A DNA stretch of 64,000 nucleotides from Leptospira licerasiae serovar Varillal str. VAR 010 (GTDB taxonomy: Bacteria; Spirochaetota; Leptospiria; Leptospirales; Leptospiraceae), in assembly GCF_000244755.1 (NCBI RefSeq), contig NZ_AHOO02000006.1, forward strand, positions 62,001 to 126,000, in the 5' to 3' direction. The notes under the pieces were generated by a model. It ran no database searches. It had not been told where the DNA came from and worked only from the letters and a program-made list of their open reading frames with translations. The position numbers and the translations under genes were made by a program. This document shows, piece by piece, positions 48,007 through 62,710 of the stretch (positions are counted from its first letter, which is position 1; every line of letters starts with the position of its first letter).

Positions 48007-50117
48007 TGGATCTTTCCGAGATCAAAGAAGCATTCATACAGGAGTCTCTGGAATTATTGTCCGGGGCCGAATTACATCTTTTACGTATGGAAAAAGGAGA
48101 ACTCGACGAGGAAGCAATCCATTCCATGTTCCGATCCGTTCACACGGTAAAAGGGACTGCCGGAATGTTCGGTTATGAATCCATAGAAGAATGTTCTCAT
48201 GAGCTGGAAACCCTACTCGACCTTGCAAGATCGGGAAAGACTGAGTTAGATCCAGCTAAGATCGACTTTTTATTAAGAGCAATAGACCATTTGAAAAGGA
48301 TCGTAGGGGATCCAATCCCGGGCAAAAACTTAAATCCGGAATTAGAAGAGGAGCAGGCGAAAATTATAAAGGAGGCCCGAGGATTTACAGGTAAAACTCC
48401 TGATAGAAAAGAAATAAAAGACTCAGCAAATGATTCAGATCTGGGCAAAGATAAGCAGGAAAAACAAGGAACAGTAAACTCTAACTGGCAGATCACATTC
48501 TTTCCTGGCGAAAATATCTTTAGGGACGGAATGGATCCATTCTCTTTTTTAAAATATCTTAGGACCATCGGAGAGATCCAATACTTATACGTATATAAAA
48601 CAAAACTACCCGATTGGAATAATTGGGATTCGGAAAATTGTTATCTAGGTTACGAGGTACAACTCAAATCAGTTGCGGAGAAGAAGGATATAGAATCGGT
48701 CTTTTCTTTCGTAAAGGATTCCTCCTTTTTGAGAATTGTTCCTCCGAATTCTTCAGAAGAAGTATTTTATACGATTTCAAACGAGATCCCGTGCGAAAAG
48801 CAAGAATACTTTAAGGCTCTTGAATTACAGGGACTTCGCTTACAAACGACAATTTCCTTTCAACCTTCCGAAACTTCTAAAGAGCAATCATCTTTCAAAA
48901 AGACGGACATAGAAAAAACTCAAACCAATCAAATCGTTCCTAAACTCATCCGTATCGACTCTGCAAAAGTCGACCAATTAGTGAATCTTGTCGGAGAGCT
49001 GATCATTTCAGAAGCAAGTTTAGGACGTTTACTTGCGGATAAGGAAGACTCAGATTTGAACGAATCCGCCGAAATATTATCCAGACTAGTGGGAGAGATA
49101 CGGGAAACCGCAATGGCTCTTAGAATGGTGCCTATCGGAGAACTTTTCGAAAAGTATAGAAGGACCGTAAGAGATATTTCCTTGGAACTAGGAAAGGAAG
49201 TGGACTTCGAAATTTTAGGAGGAGAAACGGAGTTAGACCGATCAGTAATCGAAAAAATAAACGATCCTATCGTTCATATATTAAGAAATGCTTTAGATCA
49301 TGGAATAGAACCCAGCCAAGAAAGAACAACTCTTGGAAAATCCCAAAGAGGAAAATTAAAGATACAAGCCTCTCACTCCACCGGGAGCATTTCGATCGAG
49401 ATTTCAGACGACGGTAAAGGGATCAATCATGAGAAGATCCGACAGAAGGCGATCGAAAAAGGTTTAATAGATCCTGCCCAAGTATTAAACGAACAAGAAA
49501 TTTTTAATCTTATTTTTCAGCCGGGATTTTCCACGGCGGAATCCATCACAAGTCTTTCCGGCAGAGGTGTTGGAATGGATGTCGTACTTCGAAATATAGA
49601 ATCGTTAAGGGGATCGGTGAATGTACAATCCGAATTTGGAAAAGGTTGCGTATTTTCCATTCGCCTCCCTCTTACACTCGCAATTATAGACGGATTTTTA
49701 GTTAGATCTTGCGATTCTTACTTCGTAGTCCCAATGGATTGGGTTAGAGAGACAATGGAGTCTGAACTCCAACTTCGACCAGAAGAGATTGCCGGTTCCA
49801 TTAATCTGAGAGGAGAAGTTCTTCCTATCTTACACTTAGGAAGGTTTTTAGGTCTCCCTGATCCGGATGAGGGAAGAAAGAACGTACTCGTTTTAGAACA
49901 TGACGGTAGAAATTTCGGGATATTAGTGAATGATCTGCTGGGCGAGATCCAATCAGTGATCAAACCATTGAATGAAATTTTTAAGGGAATTCAATGTATT
50001 AGCGGGACTTCCGTTTTGGGTACGGGAAAGATCGCATTCATCCTGGATGTGCCTGGGCTTCATTCCCTCTTGAAGATCCAAAGAACTAATCTAAGAGATA
50101 GATCATTCGCTCACTGA
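48006..50117 (+). CDS. cheA: Chemotaxis histidine kinase CheA
   Basis: 703 residues. The P1 domain carries H46 in RSVHTVKGTAGMFG. A middle region (about 155-290, WQITFFPGENIF, CYLGYEVQL, FVKDSSFLRIVPP) is the accessory domain common in longer CheAs. Dimerisation IDSAKVDQLVNLVGELIISEA, P4 ATPase (ILRNALDHGIEPS, DDGKGINHEKIRQKA, GRGVGMDVV) and a P5 CheW-like domain at the end follow. It phosphorylates CheY and CheB in response to chemoreceptors. A partner receptor gene follows at once. Confidence 0.95.
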   Translation: MDLSEIKEAFIQESLELLSGAELHLLRMEKGELDEEAIHSMFRSVHTVKGTAGMFGYESIEECSHELETLLDLARSGKTELDPAKIDFLLRAIDHLKRIVGDPIPGKNLNPELEEEQAKIIKEARGFTGKTPDRKEIKDSANDSDLGKDKQEKQGTVNSNWQITFFPGENIFRDGMDPFSFLKYLRTIGEIQYLYVYKTKLPDWNNWDSENCYLGYEVQLKSVAEKKDIESVFSFVKDSSFLRIVPPNSSEEVFYTISNEIPCEKQEYFKALELQGLRLQTTISFQPSETSKEQSSFKKTDIEKTQTNQIVPKLIRIDSAKVDQLVNLVGELIISEASLGRLLADKEDSDLNESAEILSRLVGEIRETAMALRMVPIGELFEKYRRTVRDISLELGKEVDFEILGGETELDRSVIEKINDPIVHILRNALDHGIEPSQERTTLGKSQRGKLKIQASHSTGSISIEISDDGKGINHEKIRQKAIEKGLIDPAQVLNEQEIFNLIFQPGFSTAESITSLSGRGVGMDVVLRNIESLRGSVNVQSEFGKGCVFSIRLPLTLAIIDGFLVRSCDSYFVVPMDWVRETMESELQLRPEEIAGSINLRGEVLPILHLGRFLGLPDPDEGRKNVLVLEHDGRNFGILVNDLLGEIQSVIKPLNEIFKGIQCISGTSVLGTGKIAFILDVPGLHSLLKIQRTNLRDRSFAH

Positions 50118-50168
50118 ACTGAGCGTATCAACAAATGAAATAATTAATTTATAGAATAGGTAAATCGT

Positions 50169-53045
50169 ATGAGACAGGGTAAATTAAAATTGAGCGTGCT
50201 TGTGTGGTCGTTGTTGTTAGGAATATTCCTAACGTTCGGATCAGCAGGTTGGAGTTATTTGTATGATCATGGATTTAATACAGGATCATCGGATAAAATT
50301 ACAGTCTCTTCGGAAACGGTCGATTCAAAACTTAAGGATTATGAATCTATTCTATATTCCCTATTTCTACCCGGACAAAGTAAGGAATCGTTTTATTCTA
50401 AATTAGAAAATTTGAAAACGATCCAAAACGAGATCGTATCGGATCTAAAAGGATTCTCCTCCGGTTTGAAAGACCCTGAAGGTTTAAATCAATTTCAAAA
50501 GGATATGGAATCCATTCAGGAAAGTATCCTGGCTGCAAAAGGGATTTTAGGGATCCAGGCAAAAGACACGAGAGAAAATTTTCTAAATCAGGTCTCAGAA
50601 AATTCACTACCAAAGCTTGAACAATTGAGATCTGATTGGCAGAAAACAAGATCTTCTATTTCCGTTCCTGCCCAGAAGGAAAGCTCGCTTTATTATCATT
50701 TCCTGTTTGCGATTTTTGGGACCTTACTCTTACCCGCTCTAACGATTTATCTAAAACCTTTTTCTTCCGGAAGTATTGTTGTTAATGGTAAGTCTGATTC
50801 GGAGGAATTTATTCGGATCAAGACAGCTTTGGATAATGTTACTACGAATATCATGATGGCGGACCAGAATTTAAAGGTCACATATATGAACAAATCCATT
50901 CGTAAGATGTTCGGAAATGCAGAGGAAGATATCAAAAAGCAACTCAGTCAATTTAGAATGGAATCTTTGTTGGGTTCGAATATCGACAGCTATCATAAAA
51001 ATCCGGCTCACCAACGAAATATACTAAAAGATCTAAATCAGACTTTCCGCTCTAGTATTGAAATTGGAGGAAGAAGTTTTGATCTGATTGCTAATCCTAT
51101 TCTGACGGAATCAGGAGATAGACTAGGTGCGGTTGTAGAATGGTCGGATGTAACCGAACAAAAGAAAATGTTGGAGGTCCGACGCCAGGAGAATGAAGAG
51201 CTTACCCGTATCAAAGTCGCTTTGGATAATACTAGTACGAATATCATGATCGCTGACACTCATTTGAATATCAAATATATGAACAAAGCGATCGTAAAGA
51301 TGTTCGAAATAGGCGAAACTGATATTAGAAAACAACTCAATAATTTCCATTTGAATAAATTGCTTGGTTCGAATATAGACTCATATCATAAGAATCCAGC
51401 TCACCAAAGAGGAATACTTGCCTCTTTCACTAATACTTTTCGATCTAGCATTGAGATCGGAGGAAGAAGTTTCGATCTGATTGCCAATCCTATTTTGACG
51501 GAATCCGGAGATAGACTGGGTGCGGTCGTAGAATGGTCGGATGTAACCGAGCAGAAAAAAATCGCAGAAGCGCGTAAACTAGAAAATGACGAGTTAACTC
51601 GTATCAAAGTCGCTTTGGACAATGCATCTACGAATGTGATGATCGCCGACAATGACTTTAACATCAAGTATATGAATAAGGCAGTATATAAGATGTTCCA
51701 AAACGGAGAAGGAGATATTAGAAAACAATTAAGTGCTTTTAATTTGCATAGCGTACTTGGTTCGAATATCGACTCTTACCATAAGAATCCCGCCCACCAA
51801 AGGAATATACTCGCGAATTTGAATAACACCTACGAATCTTCGATCACAATCGGAGGAAGGTCTTTCAACCTGATCGCAAATCCTATTTTAAGCTCTGAAG
51901 GACAAAGGTTAGGAGCAGTTGTCGAATGGTACGACGTTACAGCGGAACTGGCAGTCCAAAAAGAGATCGAAGAGATAGTAGGCGCTGCGGCAAAGGGAGA
52001 TTTTAAAACTAGGGTAAGATTAGAAGGAAAAGACGGTTTCTTTAGAAGTTTAGGAGAAGGTATCAATTCCTTCCTACAAGTAAGCGAAACCGGATTAAAT
52101 GAAGTTGTAGATGCTTTAGAGAGATTAGCGAACGGCGACCTGACTTCTAAAATAGAAAACGAATATTTTGGAACATTCGGAAAACTGAAAGAATATGGAA
52201 ACACTACTGTAGACAAACTGAACGAGATCATGGGGGATATCGTCATGAAAGCCGGAAGTTTAGTGGGTTCTGCCGGAGAGGTTTCTTCTACGGCAAATTC
52301 GCTTAGCCAAGGCGCTTCACAACAGGCTGCTTCTGTGGAAGAGACTACTTCTTCTTTGGAAGAAATGACTGCATCTATCGATCAAAACGCTAGTAACTCC
52401 AAACAAACCGAACAGATCGCAAGCCAATCTTCTAAAGATGCCGAAGAGGGAGGAAAATCTGTAACCGAAACAGTGAGTGCGATGAAGCAGATTGCGGAAA
52501 AAATTTCCATCATCGAGGACATCGCATACCAGACTAACCTGCTTGCCTTGAATGCAGCGATTGAAGCGGCAAGAGCAGGAGAACATGGAAGAGGATTCGC
52601 CGTAGTAGCGTCCGAAGTTAGAAAATTAGCGGAGAGGAGCCAAAAGTCAGCGAATGAGATCTCTAGTCTTGCAGTATCTTCCGTAGCAATTGCGGAAAAA
52701 GCAGGAAAACTCATAAGCGAGATTGTTCCGAATATTAGAAAAACTGCAGATTTAGTGCAAGAGATCACTGCTTCGAGTGAAGAGCAAGCCTCCGGGGTAG
52801 TCGAGATTAATAAAGCAATGGGACAGTTAGATCAAGTCTCTCAACAGAATGCTTCCGCCTCAGAGGAGCTGGCTGCGATCGCTGAAGAGATGAATAGCCA
52901 GGCGGAATCTCTCCGAGAATCCGTATTATTCTTTAGGCTGAGTAAAGAATCCCAGGGAAAAGAAAGTTTCGGTAACGGTTCCAAAAGTATCGCGGCTGTA
53001 AGAACTGTAAATATTCCGGACAAACCTAAGTTTGAAAAGTACTGA
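50169..53045 (+). CDS. Methyl-accepting chemotaxis protein with three tandem PAS domains
   Basis: 958 residues. Transmembrane helices at about 8-28 and 175-197 bracket a helical sensor region. Three PAS repeats follow with an exact period of 131 residues (393 bases; RIK at 50814, 51207 and 51600). Each holds the motif [14 protein letters not shown] and ends GAVVEWxDVT. A HAMP-like part (about 600-650) and the MCP signalling hairpin [41 protein letters not shown], with flanking Gln/Glu methylation helices, complete it. Ligand unknown; the PAS repeats may bind heme, flavin or a metabolite. It is in the che operon. Confidence 0.9.
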   Translation: MRQGKLKLSVLVWSLLLGIFLTFGSAGWSYLYDHGFNTGSSDKITVSSETVDSKLKDYESILYSLFLPGQSKESFYSKLENLKTIQNEIVSDLKGFSSGLKDPEGLNQFQKDMESIQESILAAKGILGIQAKDTRENFLNQVSENSLPKLEQLRSDWQKTRSSISVPAQKESSLYYHFLFAIFGTLLLPALTIYLKPFSSGSIVVNGKSDSEEFIRIKTALDNVTTNIMMADQNLKVTYMNKSIRKMFGNAEEDIKKQLSQFRMESLLGSNIDSYHKNPAHQRNILKDLNQTFRSSIEIGGRSFDLIANPILTESGDRLGAVVEWSDVTEQKKMLEVRRQENEELTRIKVALDNTSTNIMIADTHLNIKYMNKAIVKMFEIGETDIRKQLNNFHLNKLLGSNIDSYHKNPAHQRGILASFTNTFRSSIEIGGRSFDLIANPILTESGDRLGAVVEWSDVTEQKKIAEARKLENDELTRIKVALDNASTNVMIADNDFNIKYMNKAVYKMFQNGEGDIRKQLSAFNLHSVLGSNIDSYHKNPAHQRNILANLNNTYESSITIGGRSFNLIANPILSSEGQRLGAVVEWYDVTAELAVQKEIEEIVGAAAKGDFKTRVRLEGKDGFFRSLGEGINSFLQVSETGLNEVVDALERLANGDLTSKIENEYFGTFGKLKEYGNTTVDKLNEIMGDIVMKAGSLVGSAGEVSSTANSLSQGASQQAASVEETTSSLEEMTASIDQNASNSKQTEQIASQSSKDAEEGGKSVTETVSAMKQIAEKISIIEDIAYQTNLLALNAAIEAARAGEHGRGFAVVASEVRKLAERSQKSANEISSLAVSSVAIAEKAGKLISEIVPNIRKTADLVQEITASSEEQASGVVEINKAMGQLDQVSQQNASASEELAAIAEEMNSQAESLRESVLFFRLSKESQGKESFGNGSKSIAAVRTVNIPDKPKFEKY

Positions 53046-53055
53046 GGTATTGTAA

Positions 53056-53565
53056 GTGAGCGCTTTCGAAGACAACCAGTATTTGACCTTTAAGATCGGA
53101 GAAGAAACTTTCGGGATCGGACTTCTGAATGTAAAAGAGATCTTAGAATATACACATGTCACAACAGTTCCGATGATGCCTTCTTTTATTCCGGGAGTGA
53201 TCAATCTAAGGGGAAATGTGGTCCCGGTCCTGGACGTATGCGATAAGTTTTTCAGAAAGAAACATTCTCCGGACAAAAGAACCTGTATTGTGATAGTGGA
53301 AGTCCCGGAATCTGTAAATGGAGCCAGGATGGATATTGGCCTGATCGTTGAAGCGGTATACGAAGTATTGAGTATACCTTCTTCCGAAATAGAACCACCT
53401 CCTACGTTCGGATCTAGAATACGTGTGGATTTTTTAGCGGGTATGGCAAGGCAAACAAGCGGATTCATCCTTTTACTAAATCTTCTTCGTTTATTAACCG
53501 TAGAAGAATTGACCGCTTTAGAGGAAACCAGAGAGGAAGCGGCTAACGTAATTTCTGTAGGCTAA
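53056..53565 (+). CDS. cheW: Chemotaxis adaptor CheW
   Basis: 169 residues, GTG start. Two-lobed CheW fold: YLTFKIGEETFGIGLLNVKEILEYTHVTTVPMMPSFIPGVINLRGNVVPVLD, then RTCIVIVEV, VGLIVEAVYEV-type strands and GMARQTSGFILLLNL. It couples the chemoreceptor to CheA. It begins 10 bases after the receptor gene and ends two bases before cheD. Confidence 0.93.
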   Translation: MSAFEDNQYLTFKIGEETFGIGLLNVKEILEYTHVTTVPMMPSFIPGVINLRGNVVPVLDVCDKFFRKKHSPDKRTCIVIVEVPESVNGARMDIGLIVEAVYEVLSIPSSEIEPPPTFGSRIRVDFLAGMARQTSGFILLLNLLRLLTVEELTALEETREEAANVISVG

Positions 53566-53567
53566 AT

Positions 53568-54059
53568 ATGGAACCGGAGATTGTTAGGGATATTTTTTTA
53601 CAGCCGGGTGGTTTTTATTGGGGTGAGAATGGAACTCGTATTAGAACACTTTTAGGGTCCTGTGTCGCATTATGTTTTTGGCATCCATATTCCAAGGTAG
53701 GAGGAATGGCCCATATCATGTTACCCAGACGACCATCTCATATTTCGGAACCTCATCCTAAATATGCGGACGATGCATTGGAAACTTTCTTAAAACAATT
53801 CCAAAAATTGGGAGAAAGACCGGGAAGATTCGTATGCAAAATTTTCGGTGGAGCTTCCATGTTCTCACCGGAAGAAGATAAATTGGAGGAAGTTAAAAGA
53901 ATAGTGGAAATTGGCGAAAAAAATGTGGAGTCCGTTTTGGATTTGGTCCGTAAAGCGAATATAGATCTAACGGCTTCCAATACCGGAGGAAAATCCCATC
54001 GAAAAATATATTTCTCACTTTGGGATGGAGAAGTATATATGGAAAATCCGAAAAATTAG
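53568..54059 (+). CDS. cheD: Chemoreceptor glutamine deamidase CheD
   Basis: 163 residues. Catalytic Cys C32 in LLGSCVALCFWHP and His H49 in GGMAHIMLPR, followed by AKYADDALETFLK and FGGASMF, all of the CheD family. It deamidates receptor glutamines to glutamates for methylation and may bind CheY or CheC. No cheC or cheR is present in the window. Confidence 0.93.
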   Translation: MEPEIVRDIFLQPGGFYWGENGTRIRTLLGSCVALCFWHPYSKVGGMAHIMLPRRPSHISEPHPKYADDALETFLKQFQKLGERPGRFVCKIFGGASMFSPEEDKLEEVKRIVEIGEKNVESVLDLVRKANIDLTASNTGGKSHRKIYFSLWDGEVYMENPKN

Positions 54060-54065
54060 TATAGC

Positions 54066-55094
54066 ATGATATACGTATATATTATCGACGATTCCGCAGT
54101 GGTTCGGTCCGTACTAAAACAAGTTTTGGAAATGAATTCGGATATAAAAGTTATCGGGTCCTCTCCCGATCCTGTGTTCGCCTTGGAAAAACTCGGAAAG
54201 TCGGAAAGATGGCCAGATGTGATCGTTCTAGATATTGAAATGCCTAGAATGGACGGGATCAGTTTTTTAAAAAAGATAATGCACACTCACCCTACTCCGG
54301 TCTTGATTTGTTCTTCTCTCGCGGAAGAGTCTTCTGAAACTGCTTGGATAGCCTTAAAGGAAGGTGCGGTCGGAATTGTTACTAAACCCAAAATTGGACT
54401 TAAAGATTTTTTAGAGGATTCTGCTGTTTATCTAGGAGAGTGTGTTCGTTCCGCTTCCATATCCAAGTTGAAACATCAAATTTCCACTCCTTCCTCCAAG
54501 ACGAACGGACTGGATTTTACGAAAATCGCAACTACTGATAGGATCGTTGCAATCGGAACATCGACAGGTGGAACGATCGCTTTGGAGGAAATTCTAACTT
54601 CTCTCCCGGCTAATAGTCCGGGGATAGTGATTGTGCAGCATATGCCTGAAAAATTTACGGAAGCATTCGCAAATCGTTTAGATAGAATGTGCAAAATTAC
54701 CGTAAAAGAAGCGAAGGATGGAGATCGCATCCAAGAAGGTATTGCACTCATTGCTCCAGGAAATAAACATATGGAAGTGGTCGGAAGCGGGGCCCAATTC
54801 ATCGTAAAGATCACGGACGGTCCATTAGTAAATCGTCATAGACCATCCGTGGACGTATTATTCCATTCCGTTGCAAAACATGTTGGTCGAAATGCAAAGG
54901 CTTTTTTATTAACGGGTATGGGTGCAGACGGAGCGGCAGGATTATTAGAGATCAGGAAGGCTGGCGGGAGAACGATCGCTCAAGATGAAGCAAGTTCTGT
55001 CGTATTCGGTATGCCAAGAGAAGCGATAGAGAGAGGAGCAGCGGAAAAGATACTTTCCTTAGCAGATGTTCCTTCCGAGATCCTCGCCGGTTAA
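54066..55094 (+). CDS. cheB: Chemotaxis response regulator methylesterase CheB
   Basis: 342 residues. The receiver domain has D56 in VIVLDIEMPRMDG; the methylesterase domain has S166 in AIGTSTGGT, H192 in IVQHMPEKFT and D288 in LTGMGADGA, the complete catalytic triad. It removes methyl groups from receptor glutamates and is activated by CheA. Last gene of the operon. Convergent with the biotin carboxylase gene, with no obvious terminator in the 29-base gap. Confidence 0.95.
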   Translation: MIYVYIIDDSAVVRSVLKQVLEMNSDIKVIGSSPDPVFALEKLGKSERWPDVIVLDIEMPRMDGISFLKKIMHTHPTPVLICSSLAEESSETAWIALKEGAVGIVTKPKIGLKDFLEDSAVYLGECVRSASISKLKHQISTPSSKTNGLDFTKIATTDRIVAIGTSTGGTIALEEILTSLPANSPGIVIVQHMPEKFTEAFANRLDRMCKITVKEAKDGDRIQEGIALIAPGNKHMEVVGSGAQFIVKITDGPLVNRHRPSVDVLFHSVAKHVGRNAKAFLLTGMGADGAAGLLEIRKAGGRTIAQDEASSVVFGMPREAIERGAAEKILSLADVPSEILAG

Positions 55095-55123
55095 AAACCG
55101 AGCGAGAATCATAGAAGTTTAAG

Positions 55124-57865
<2,742 letters not shown>

Positions 57866-57871
57866 TTGTTT

Positions 57872-59524
57872 TTACTCGAATTCCCTTTGAGGTCCGGACA
57901 TCGGTCCGGGTTTGTAGTGTCGGATTAAATAATCTAAATTTTTGAAGAGTATGTTTCTGGTAGTTCCCGGAAGAACGATCCTGGAAACGGAACCTAAAGA
58001 TAACGCTTCCTTAGGATTCATTAGCTCTTTCTCATATTTTTGAGAGAGAAGTTGAAGCTTTTTATCCCTAGTCGCAGCGGCATCTTTTTCCGATACGCCA
58101 TTCTTTAGATTTTCCTTATATTCCTTTTGGATCGCAGTGATCTCGTCTTTATAGACGTAGTCTTTACCGGCAGGACCCATTACCGCAATCCTTGCGGTCG
58201 GAAGTGCAAATACCATATCCGCACCAGTGTGGTAAGAGTTAAAACTTGCGTATGCTCCGCCGAATGCGTTTCGGATGATTAGAGTCAATCTTGGAGTGCG
58301 GATATCGATGATCGAATCCAACAGTTTTCTTCCTTCCAGGACGATTCCGTTCTGTTCCTGTTCTTTTCCGGGTAAGAACCCGGTGGTATCCTCTAAAAAT
58401 ATTAAAGGAATGTTATATACATTACAGAAACGGATAAATCTGGTGCCCTTTCTTGCAGCACCGATATCAATCTGCCCGGAAGATACTGCGGAGTTATTCG
58501 CAACGAAACCAACTACGTGTCCACCCAATCTACCGAAAGCGGTGACAAGATTTCTGGATCTTTGCGGTTGGATCTCGAAATATTGTCCATGATCACAAAT
58601 ATTCTGGATATATAATGTGATATCGAATGGAGTATTCATCCCCGTAGGAGAATTGAATGTCTTTTTGAATAAGATCTCTTCTTCGTAGATAAATCTATCG
58701 GTAGGATCAGAGGTAGGATGGAATGGCGCAGCACTTGAATTATTATCAGGAATATAAGATAAAAGTCTAAGTGCAGTTCTTAAAGCTCCTAACTCATCGT
58801 TAGTGACCAAGTCAACTACCCCGCTCTGTCCATGGACTTTTGGTCCACCCAGATCGTCTGCGCTGATATCCTCTCCTAAAACGGATTTAACAACTCCAGG
58901 TCCGGTCAATCCAAAGAAGGTATTTTCCGGTTGGATCATGAAAGAACCTTGTCTTGGAAGATAAGCTCCACCACCCGCATTAAATCCGAACATGAGCATT
59001 AAGCTTGGGACCACACCGCTGATCTTTCTGAGCGCGGTAAACGCTTCGGAATATCCGTCGAGACCACCCACTCCGGCAGGAACATATGCGCCTGCCGAGT
59101 CGTTCATTCCGATCAGAGGAATTCCATGTTCCCCTGCCATGTAGATAAGCCTTGCGAGTTTGTTTCCGTTAGTAGCATCCATGGACCCCGCTCTAAGAGT
59201 GAAGTCATGTCCGTAGATCGCTACGTCCCTTCCGTTAATATTTAAAATACCTGTAATTAAGGAAGCCCCGTCTAAATTTTTTCCCCAGTTTTGGTAGAGA
59301 ATATTGGGCTCTGAATTGGTAAGGACTTTGATCCTTTCCCAAACAGTCATTCTTCCTTTAGAATGTTGTACTAGGATCCTATCCGTTCCTCCTCCTTGCA
59401 GAGGTTTTTCCAATAACTCTTTGCCCATTGTATTGGCATCGTCGTAAATACTGGAGACGGGTTGGGATTCCGAAGATTCAGAAGATTGAAACGGATTATC
59501 TATAGAGTACGTTTGTTCCGACAT
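57872..59524 (-). CDS. Acyl-CoA carboxylase carboxyltransferase subunit
   Basis: 550 residues from the ATG at 59524; a GTG 9 bases upstream is also possible. Crotonase-fold carboxyltransferase: [111 protein letters not shown] and [33 protein letters not shown]. It transfers CO2 from carboxybiotin to an acyl-CoA. The stop is 6 bases before the start of the biotin carboxylase gene, so the two are coexpressed. Confidence 0.92.
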   Translation of the reverse strand: MSEQTYSIDNPFQSSESSESQPVSSIYDDANTMGKELLEKPLQGGGTDRILVQHSKGRMTVWERIKVLTNSEPNILYQNWGKNLDGASLITGILNINGRDVAIYGHDFTLRAGSMDATNGNKLARLIYMAGEHGIPLIGMNDSAGAYVPAGVGGLDGYSEAFTALRKISGVVPSLMLMFGFNAGGGAYLPRQGSFMIQPENTFFGLTGPGVVKSVLGEDISADDLGGPKVHGQSGVVDLVTNDELGALRTALRLLSYIPDNNSSAAPFHPTSDPTDRFIYEEEILFKKTFNSPTGMNTPFDITLYIQNICDHGQYFEIQPQRSRNLVTAFGRLGGHVVGFVANNSAVSSGQIDIGAARKGTRFIRFCNVYNIPLIFLEDTTGFLPGKEQEQNGIVLEGRKLLDSIIDIRTPRLTLIIRNAFGGAYASFNSYHTGADMVFALPTARIAVMGPAGKDYVYKDEITAIQKEYKENLKNGVSEKDAAATRDKKLQLLSQKYEKELMNPKEALSLGSVSRIVLPGTTRNILFKNLDYLIRHYKPGPMSGPQREFE

Positions 59525-59589
59525 ACGGTACACAGTTTTTAGAGAAAGGCCAGGGAGGAAAGCTAAAAACCGCGGTTCGGTAAAAGGAT

Positions 59590-59919
59590 TTATTGAAGGC
59601 TAGAATCTACAGTATCATAGATCTTAAATAAGGAATCCATATCTATAATCTCGAAAACCTTACGAACTGCCGGGCGCAAAGCTGCTAGTTTGAGTTGGAT
59701 CTCTCTTTCCTTACAAACTCTTAAGGAACCTACTATAACTCTTAAGCCTGCAGAAGATACAAACTCCACGTTGGACATATCTAAGACGATATTGGGCTCT
59801 GTTGCCTTTCTGATATGATCCATGAACGCCTGTTCTACCCTATGGGTATTGTGAACGTCCATATTTCCAATCAGGTGGATCACTCTAGAGTTCCCTTTTA
59901 TTTCTACCGTCAGTTCCAT
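59590..59919 (-). CDS. STAS anti-sigma-factor antagonist
   Basis: 109 residues, single STAS domain. [22 protein letters not shown] contains the conserved phospho-serine (SSAGLRV), followed by [24 protein letters not shown]. Expected to bind and release an anti-sigma or other ATPase depending on serine phosphorylation. It follows the PP2C/ATPase gene by 13 bases, so that protein is its likely partner. It precedes the carboxylase genes by 65 bases. Confidence 0.9.
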   Translation of the reverse strand: MELTVEIKGNSRVIHLIGNMDVHNTHRVEQAFMDHIRKATEPNIVLDMSNVEFVSSAGLRVIVGSLRVCKEREIQLKLAALRPAVRKVFEIIDMDSLFKIYDTVDSSLQ

Positions 59920-59932
59920 TTTGCCCCCATCG

Positions 59933-62701
59933 TTAGCGGAAAAATTTTTGAAGAGTAAGAATGTTTCTTCCCTCTTCCATTTTATAATCCACCACGTCCA
60001 TCAATGTCTCTATCAGATACACACCGAATCCGCCTTTTCTTTTTCCGGAGAGGTTTTCCTCTATGGACGGGTCTTTCACATTCGTTCTGTCGAATCCTTT
60101 TCCGGAATCAGTCAGCACGATCGTGATAGAATCTTCAGTGAACCGAATTTTACAATCGAATTTCGGATTTCTGAGCAGAGTATCCTTATAACCGTGCATC
60201 ACGATATTAGTAGCCGCCTCATCCCCTGCCAAAAGAATATCGTCTCTCAAAAAATCAGGCAGATTTCTTACCTTGATCGCATCGTATATAAATTCTCGGA
60301 AGATAGGAATTTGTCCGGTATTCGCGTCGAAAGTCCTGAAAAATTGAAAATCATTATTGTACTTCAATAGAAGTACAGTGAAATCGTCGAAAGGTTCTTT
60401 TCCAAAGGAGAAAGAGCGGATAGTTGCGTACAATTCTTCCACAATTTTTTGGGCAGGAAGATGTCTTCTGGATTTGATCTCTTCGATCATTCTTTCCAGA
60501 CCGAACTCATTTCCTTGCGCGTCTTTTTCTTCTACCGCACCGTCCGTATAGAGAACGAAAATATCCCCTGGTTTGACCGTAAAATTTCCACCCTTATATT
60601 TTGCAGTAGGGATCACTCCTAGAGGAGGTCCCTGTCCTTTTAATAACTCATAGGATCCGTCTTCTTTGATCCAGACCTGGTCGTTATGGCCTGCAGAAGC
60701 GTATTCGATCGTAAACAAAGAAGGATTATAATGAATGAAGAATGCGGTGACGAACATTCCAAAATGGGAATCTTCGAAAATCAGCTCATTTCCTTGTCTT
60801 AAAATTTCTTCGGGACTTAGGTCATGATTTCTGGCTAGAGTTCTGATGATGGAAGAACTCATCGCCATAAACAGCGCAGCAGGAAGACTTTTTCCGGAAA
60901 CATCTGCGATCAAAAAGGAATATTGACCGTCGCTGTACTGGTAATAATCGTAAAAATCGCCCGATACATCCTTGGCCGGGACGGAAAGAATCCCTAGATC
61001 AAAATTGGAATGAAATACTTTTTCCGAGGGAAGAATATTCTGTTGGATCTTCCGGGTAATTTCCATCTCCTGTTGGATCGCTTTTTTTTCCAACATTTCG
61101 TTTCTCAAACGGAAAGCTTCGAATCCCTTTGTGAACTGGGAAGCCATGGTCTGTAATAATCGGAAATCCGAGTCCTGGTAAGAAAGTTTATCCTTTCTAT
61201 CCGCCACAGTCAAGGCCCCGTAAGGTTCCCCGCTGGACAAGAATAACGGAACGATAATGTATGAACCTTTTAAAAATCTTCTATCCAGCTCATGACGGAA
61301 AGGTTGGTCCAAAATATCTCTTTTAAGGACGGGAAGACCTTCCCTAACACTGGATAGGATCTGGGTTCCCGAAATTTCTTCCTCTATAACCCTATCTATT
61401 TTTTCCGTTTTCCCATCGTAATACGCGCAGTTGATATAGTTCTCTTTGGAAAGACTGTATAAAAAAATTCCAGCAACACTTGCATCCAACTCGCGGATAA
61501 TCAATCGGATGGACTTTCGGACTAACCCCAACCTGTTCGTAGAAAGACTAACCGCTTGCGATAGATCGAATAAGGACTCTAACTCGGAAACTTTTTTGCG
61601 AAGATCCTTGTTTGCATTCTCTAGGTTCTGAAGAAGCCCGGTCTTTTGGATGGCTAAGGCGGAAGTACCGGAAAAACTTAAAAAAAGTTCCAGATCTTCT
61701 CCCGTAAACTTTTCTCTATCTACTGTGTTGATCGCCTCAATTACACCTATGACCTCATCGTTTGCGACTAAAGGTGCAGCCATGATGTTTCGAGTAGTAA
61801 ATTGGGAAGCCTTATCTACTTCCTTATAAACCCGATCATCATTCTGAGCGTCGTTGATGATCATCGGTTTACGTTCTCTGACGACTAGACCCGCAACCCC
61901 CTTTCCTACCGGAACTTGCATCTTAGTGACAGCTTCGCTCTTTTCTCCCAGAACTGTGTGGAAATACAGATACTCTTTCGATTCGTCCAAAAGAAGAACG
62001 CTACAGGCTTCCGTCCTGAATACCGTCTTGGAAGAAAGCATGATCGCTTCTAATAATTGAGAAAGATCTAAGGAAGAATTGATCAGTCCTGAAACACGGA
62101 TCACTTCCGTAAGTAAGAAGTCGAAACGTTCCGATTGTCTTTTTGCTTGTGCTGCTTCTAATACCAACTGAGTGGTAGCAAGTAAGGAGAGAGTGACTAA
62201 GGAAGCATCTCCGGATACATGAGATTCTTTTAATAATCTTCCTACTGTTTTACAAGTAGTACGAAGAAGTTCAAAATCAGTTTTAGAAAAACGATCCGCG
62301 GTAGTTTTACCTTGCAAAACTAAAACTGCGTAACTCGCACGATTCGCTTTAAGACTCGCGTCAAGATCGTCCACTTTTAATCGAACCACTAAAAGTGGGT
62401 AACTACTGGGCGATTTTGCCCAAGGAGGTGTTTTACCTCTTTCTAAAAGTAGATCTTTTCCGGATTGAGAGAATGCCCAATGCGCAGCTTCGATCAGTTC
62501 TCTTTCATTACGCCCAGATATTTGTCTTATGTTTGCGGACTCTGTTGTGGAAAATATACCGCCTAAGTCAGCATGAGTGAGTGCGATTGCCTCTCTCAAA
62601 AAACTGTCGAAGATGGAGGAGACCCCTAAACCTTCTTCTAAAAAGAAGGAACCGTCACTGCGACTTTTGAGTAGGGTCTCCTGTTTTTTTATCTGGGTCA
62701 A
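59933..62701 (-). CDS. GAF-PP2C phosphatase fused to HATPase (RsbU/RsbW-like)
   Basis: 922 residues, TTG start. GAF-like sensor regions lie at about 40-190, 200-360 and 375-535; a coiled linker ([18 protein letters not shown]) leads to a SpoIIE-type PP2C domain at about 550-770 with [10 protein letters not shown] (D578), [23 protein letters not shown] and [11 protein letters not shown]. The end is an anti-sigma-type ATPase ([12 protein letters not shown] at 827-838, [23 protein letters not shown]). Phosphatase and kinase-like functions in one protein suggest it controls the adjacent STAS protein both ways. Confidence 0.87.
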   Translation of the reverse strand: MTQIKKQETLLKSRSDGSFFLEEGLGVSSIFDSFLREAIALTHADLGGIFSTTESANIRQISGRNERELIEAAHWAFSQSGKDLLLERGKTPPWAKSPSSYPLLVVRLKVDDLDASLKANRASYAVLVLQGKTTADRFSKTDFELLRTTCKTVGRLLKESHVSGDASLVTLSLLATTQLVLEAAQAKRQSERFDFLLTEVIRVSGLINSSLDLSQLLEAIMLSSKTVFRTEACSVLLLDESKEYLYFHTVLGEKSEAVTKMQVPVGKGVAGLVVRERKPMIINDAQNDDRVYKEVDKASQFTTRNIMAAPLVANDEVIGVIEAINTVDREKFTGEDLELFLSFSGTSALAIQKTGLLQNLENANKDLRKKVSELESLFDLSQAVSLSTNRLGLVRKSIRLIIRELDASVAGIFLYSLSKENYINCAYYDGKTEKIDRVIEEEISGTQILSSVREGLPVLKRDILDQPFRHELDRRFLKGSYIIVPLFLSSGEPYGALTVADRKDKLSYQDSDFRLLQTMASQFTKGFEAFRLRNEMLEKKAIQQEMEITRKIQQNILPSEKVFHSNFDLGILSVPAKDVSGDFYDYYQYSDGQYSFLIADVSGKSLPAALFMAMSSSIIRTLARNHDLSPEEILRQGNELIFEDSHFGMFVTAFFIHYNPSLFTIEYASAGHNDQVWIKEDGSYELLKGQGPPLGVIPTAKYKGGNFTVKPGDIFVLYTDGAVEEKDAQGNEFGLERMIEEIKSRRHLPAQKIVEELYATIRSFSFGKEPFDDFTVLLLKYNNDFQFFRTFDANTGQIPIFREFIYDAIKVRNLPDFLRDDILLAGDEAATNIVMHGYKDTLLRNPKFDCKIRFTEDSITIVLTDSGKGFDRTNVKDPSIEENLSGKRKGGFGVYLIETLMDVVDYKMEEGRNILTLQKFFR

Positions 62702-62710
62702 GGTCGGAAA

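Noticed and set aside
52317..52768. Minus-strand frames inside the chemoreceptor gene
   Set aside because: They are antisense shadows of the highly biased coding sequence and have no ribosome sites.
54066..55094. Separate CheY and esterase genes
   Set aside because: A single uninterrupted frame contains D56 and the full esterase triad, so it is one CheB.
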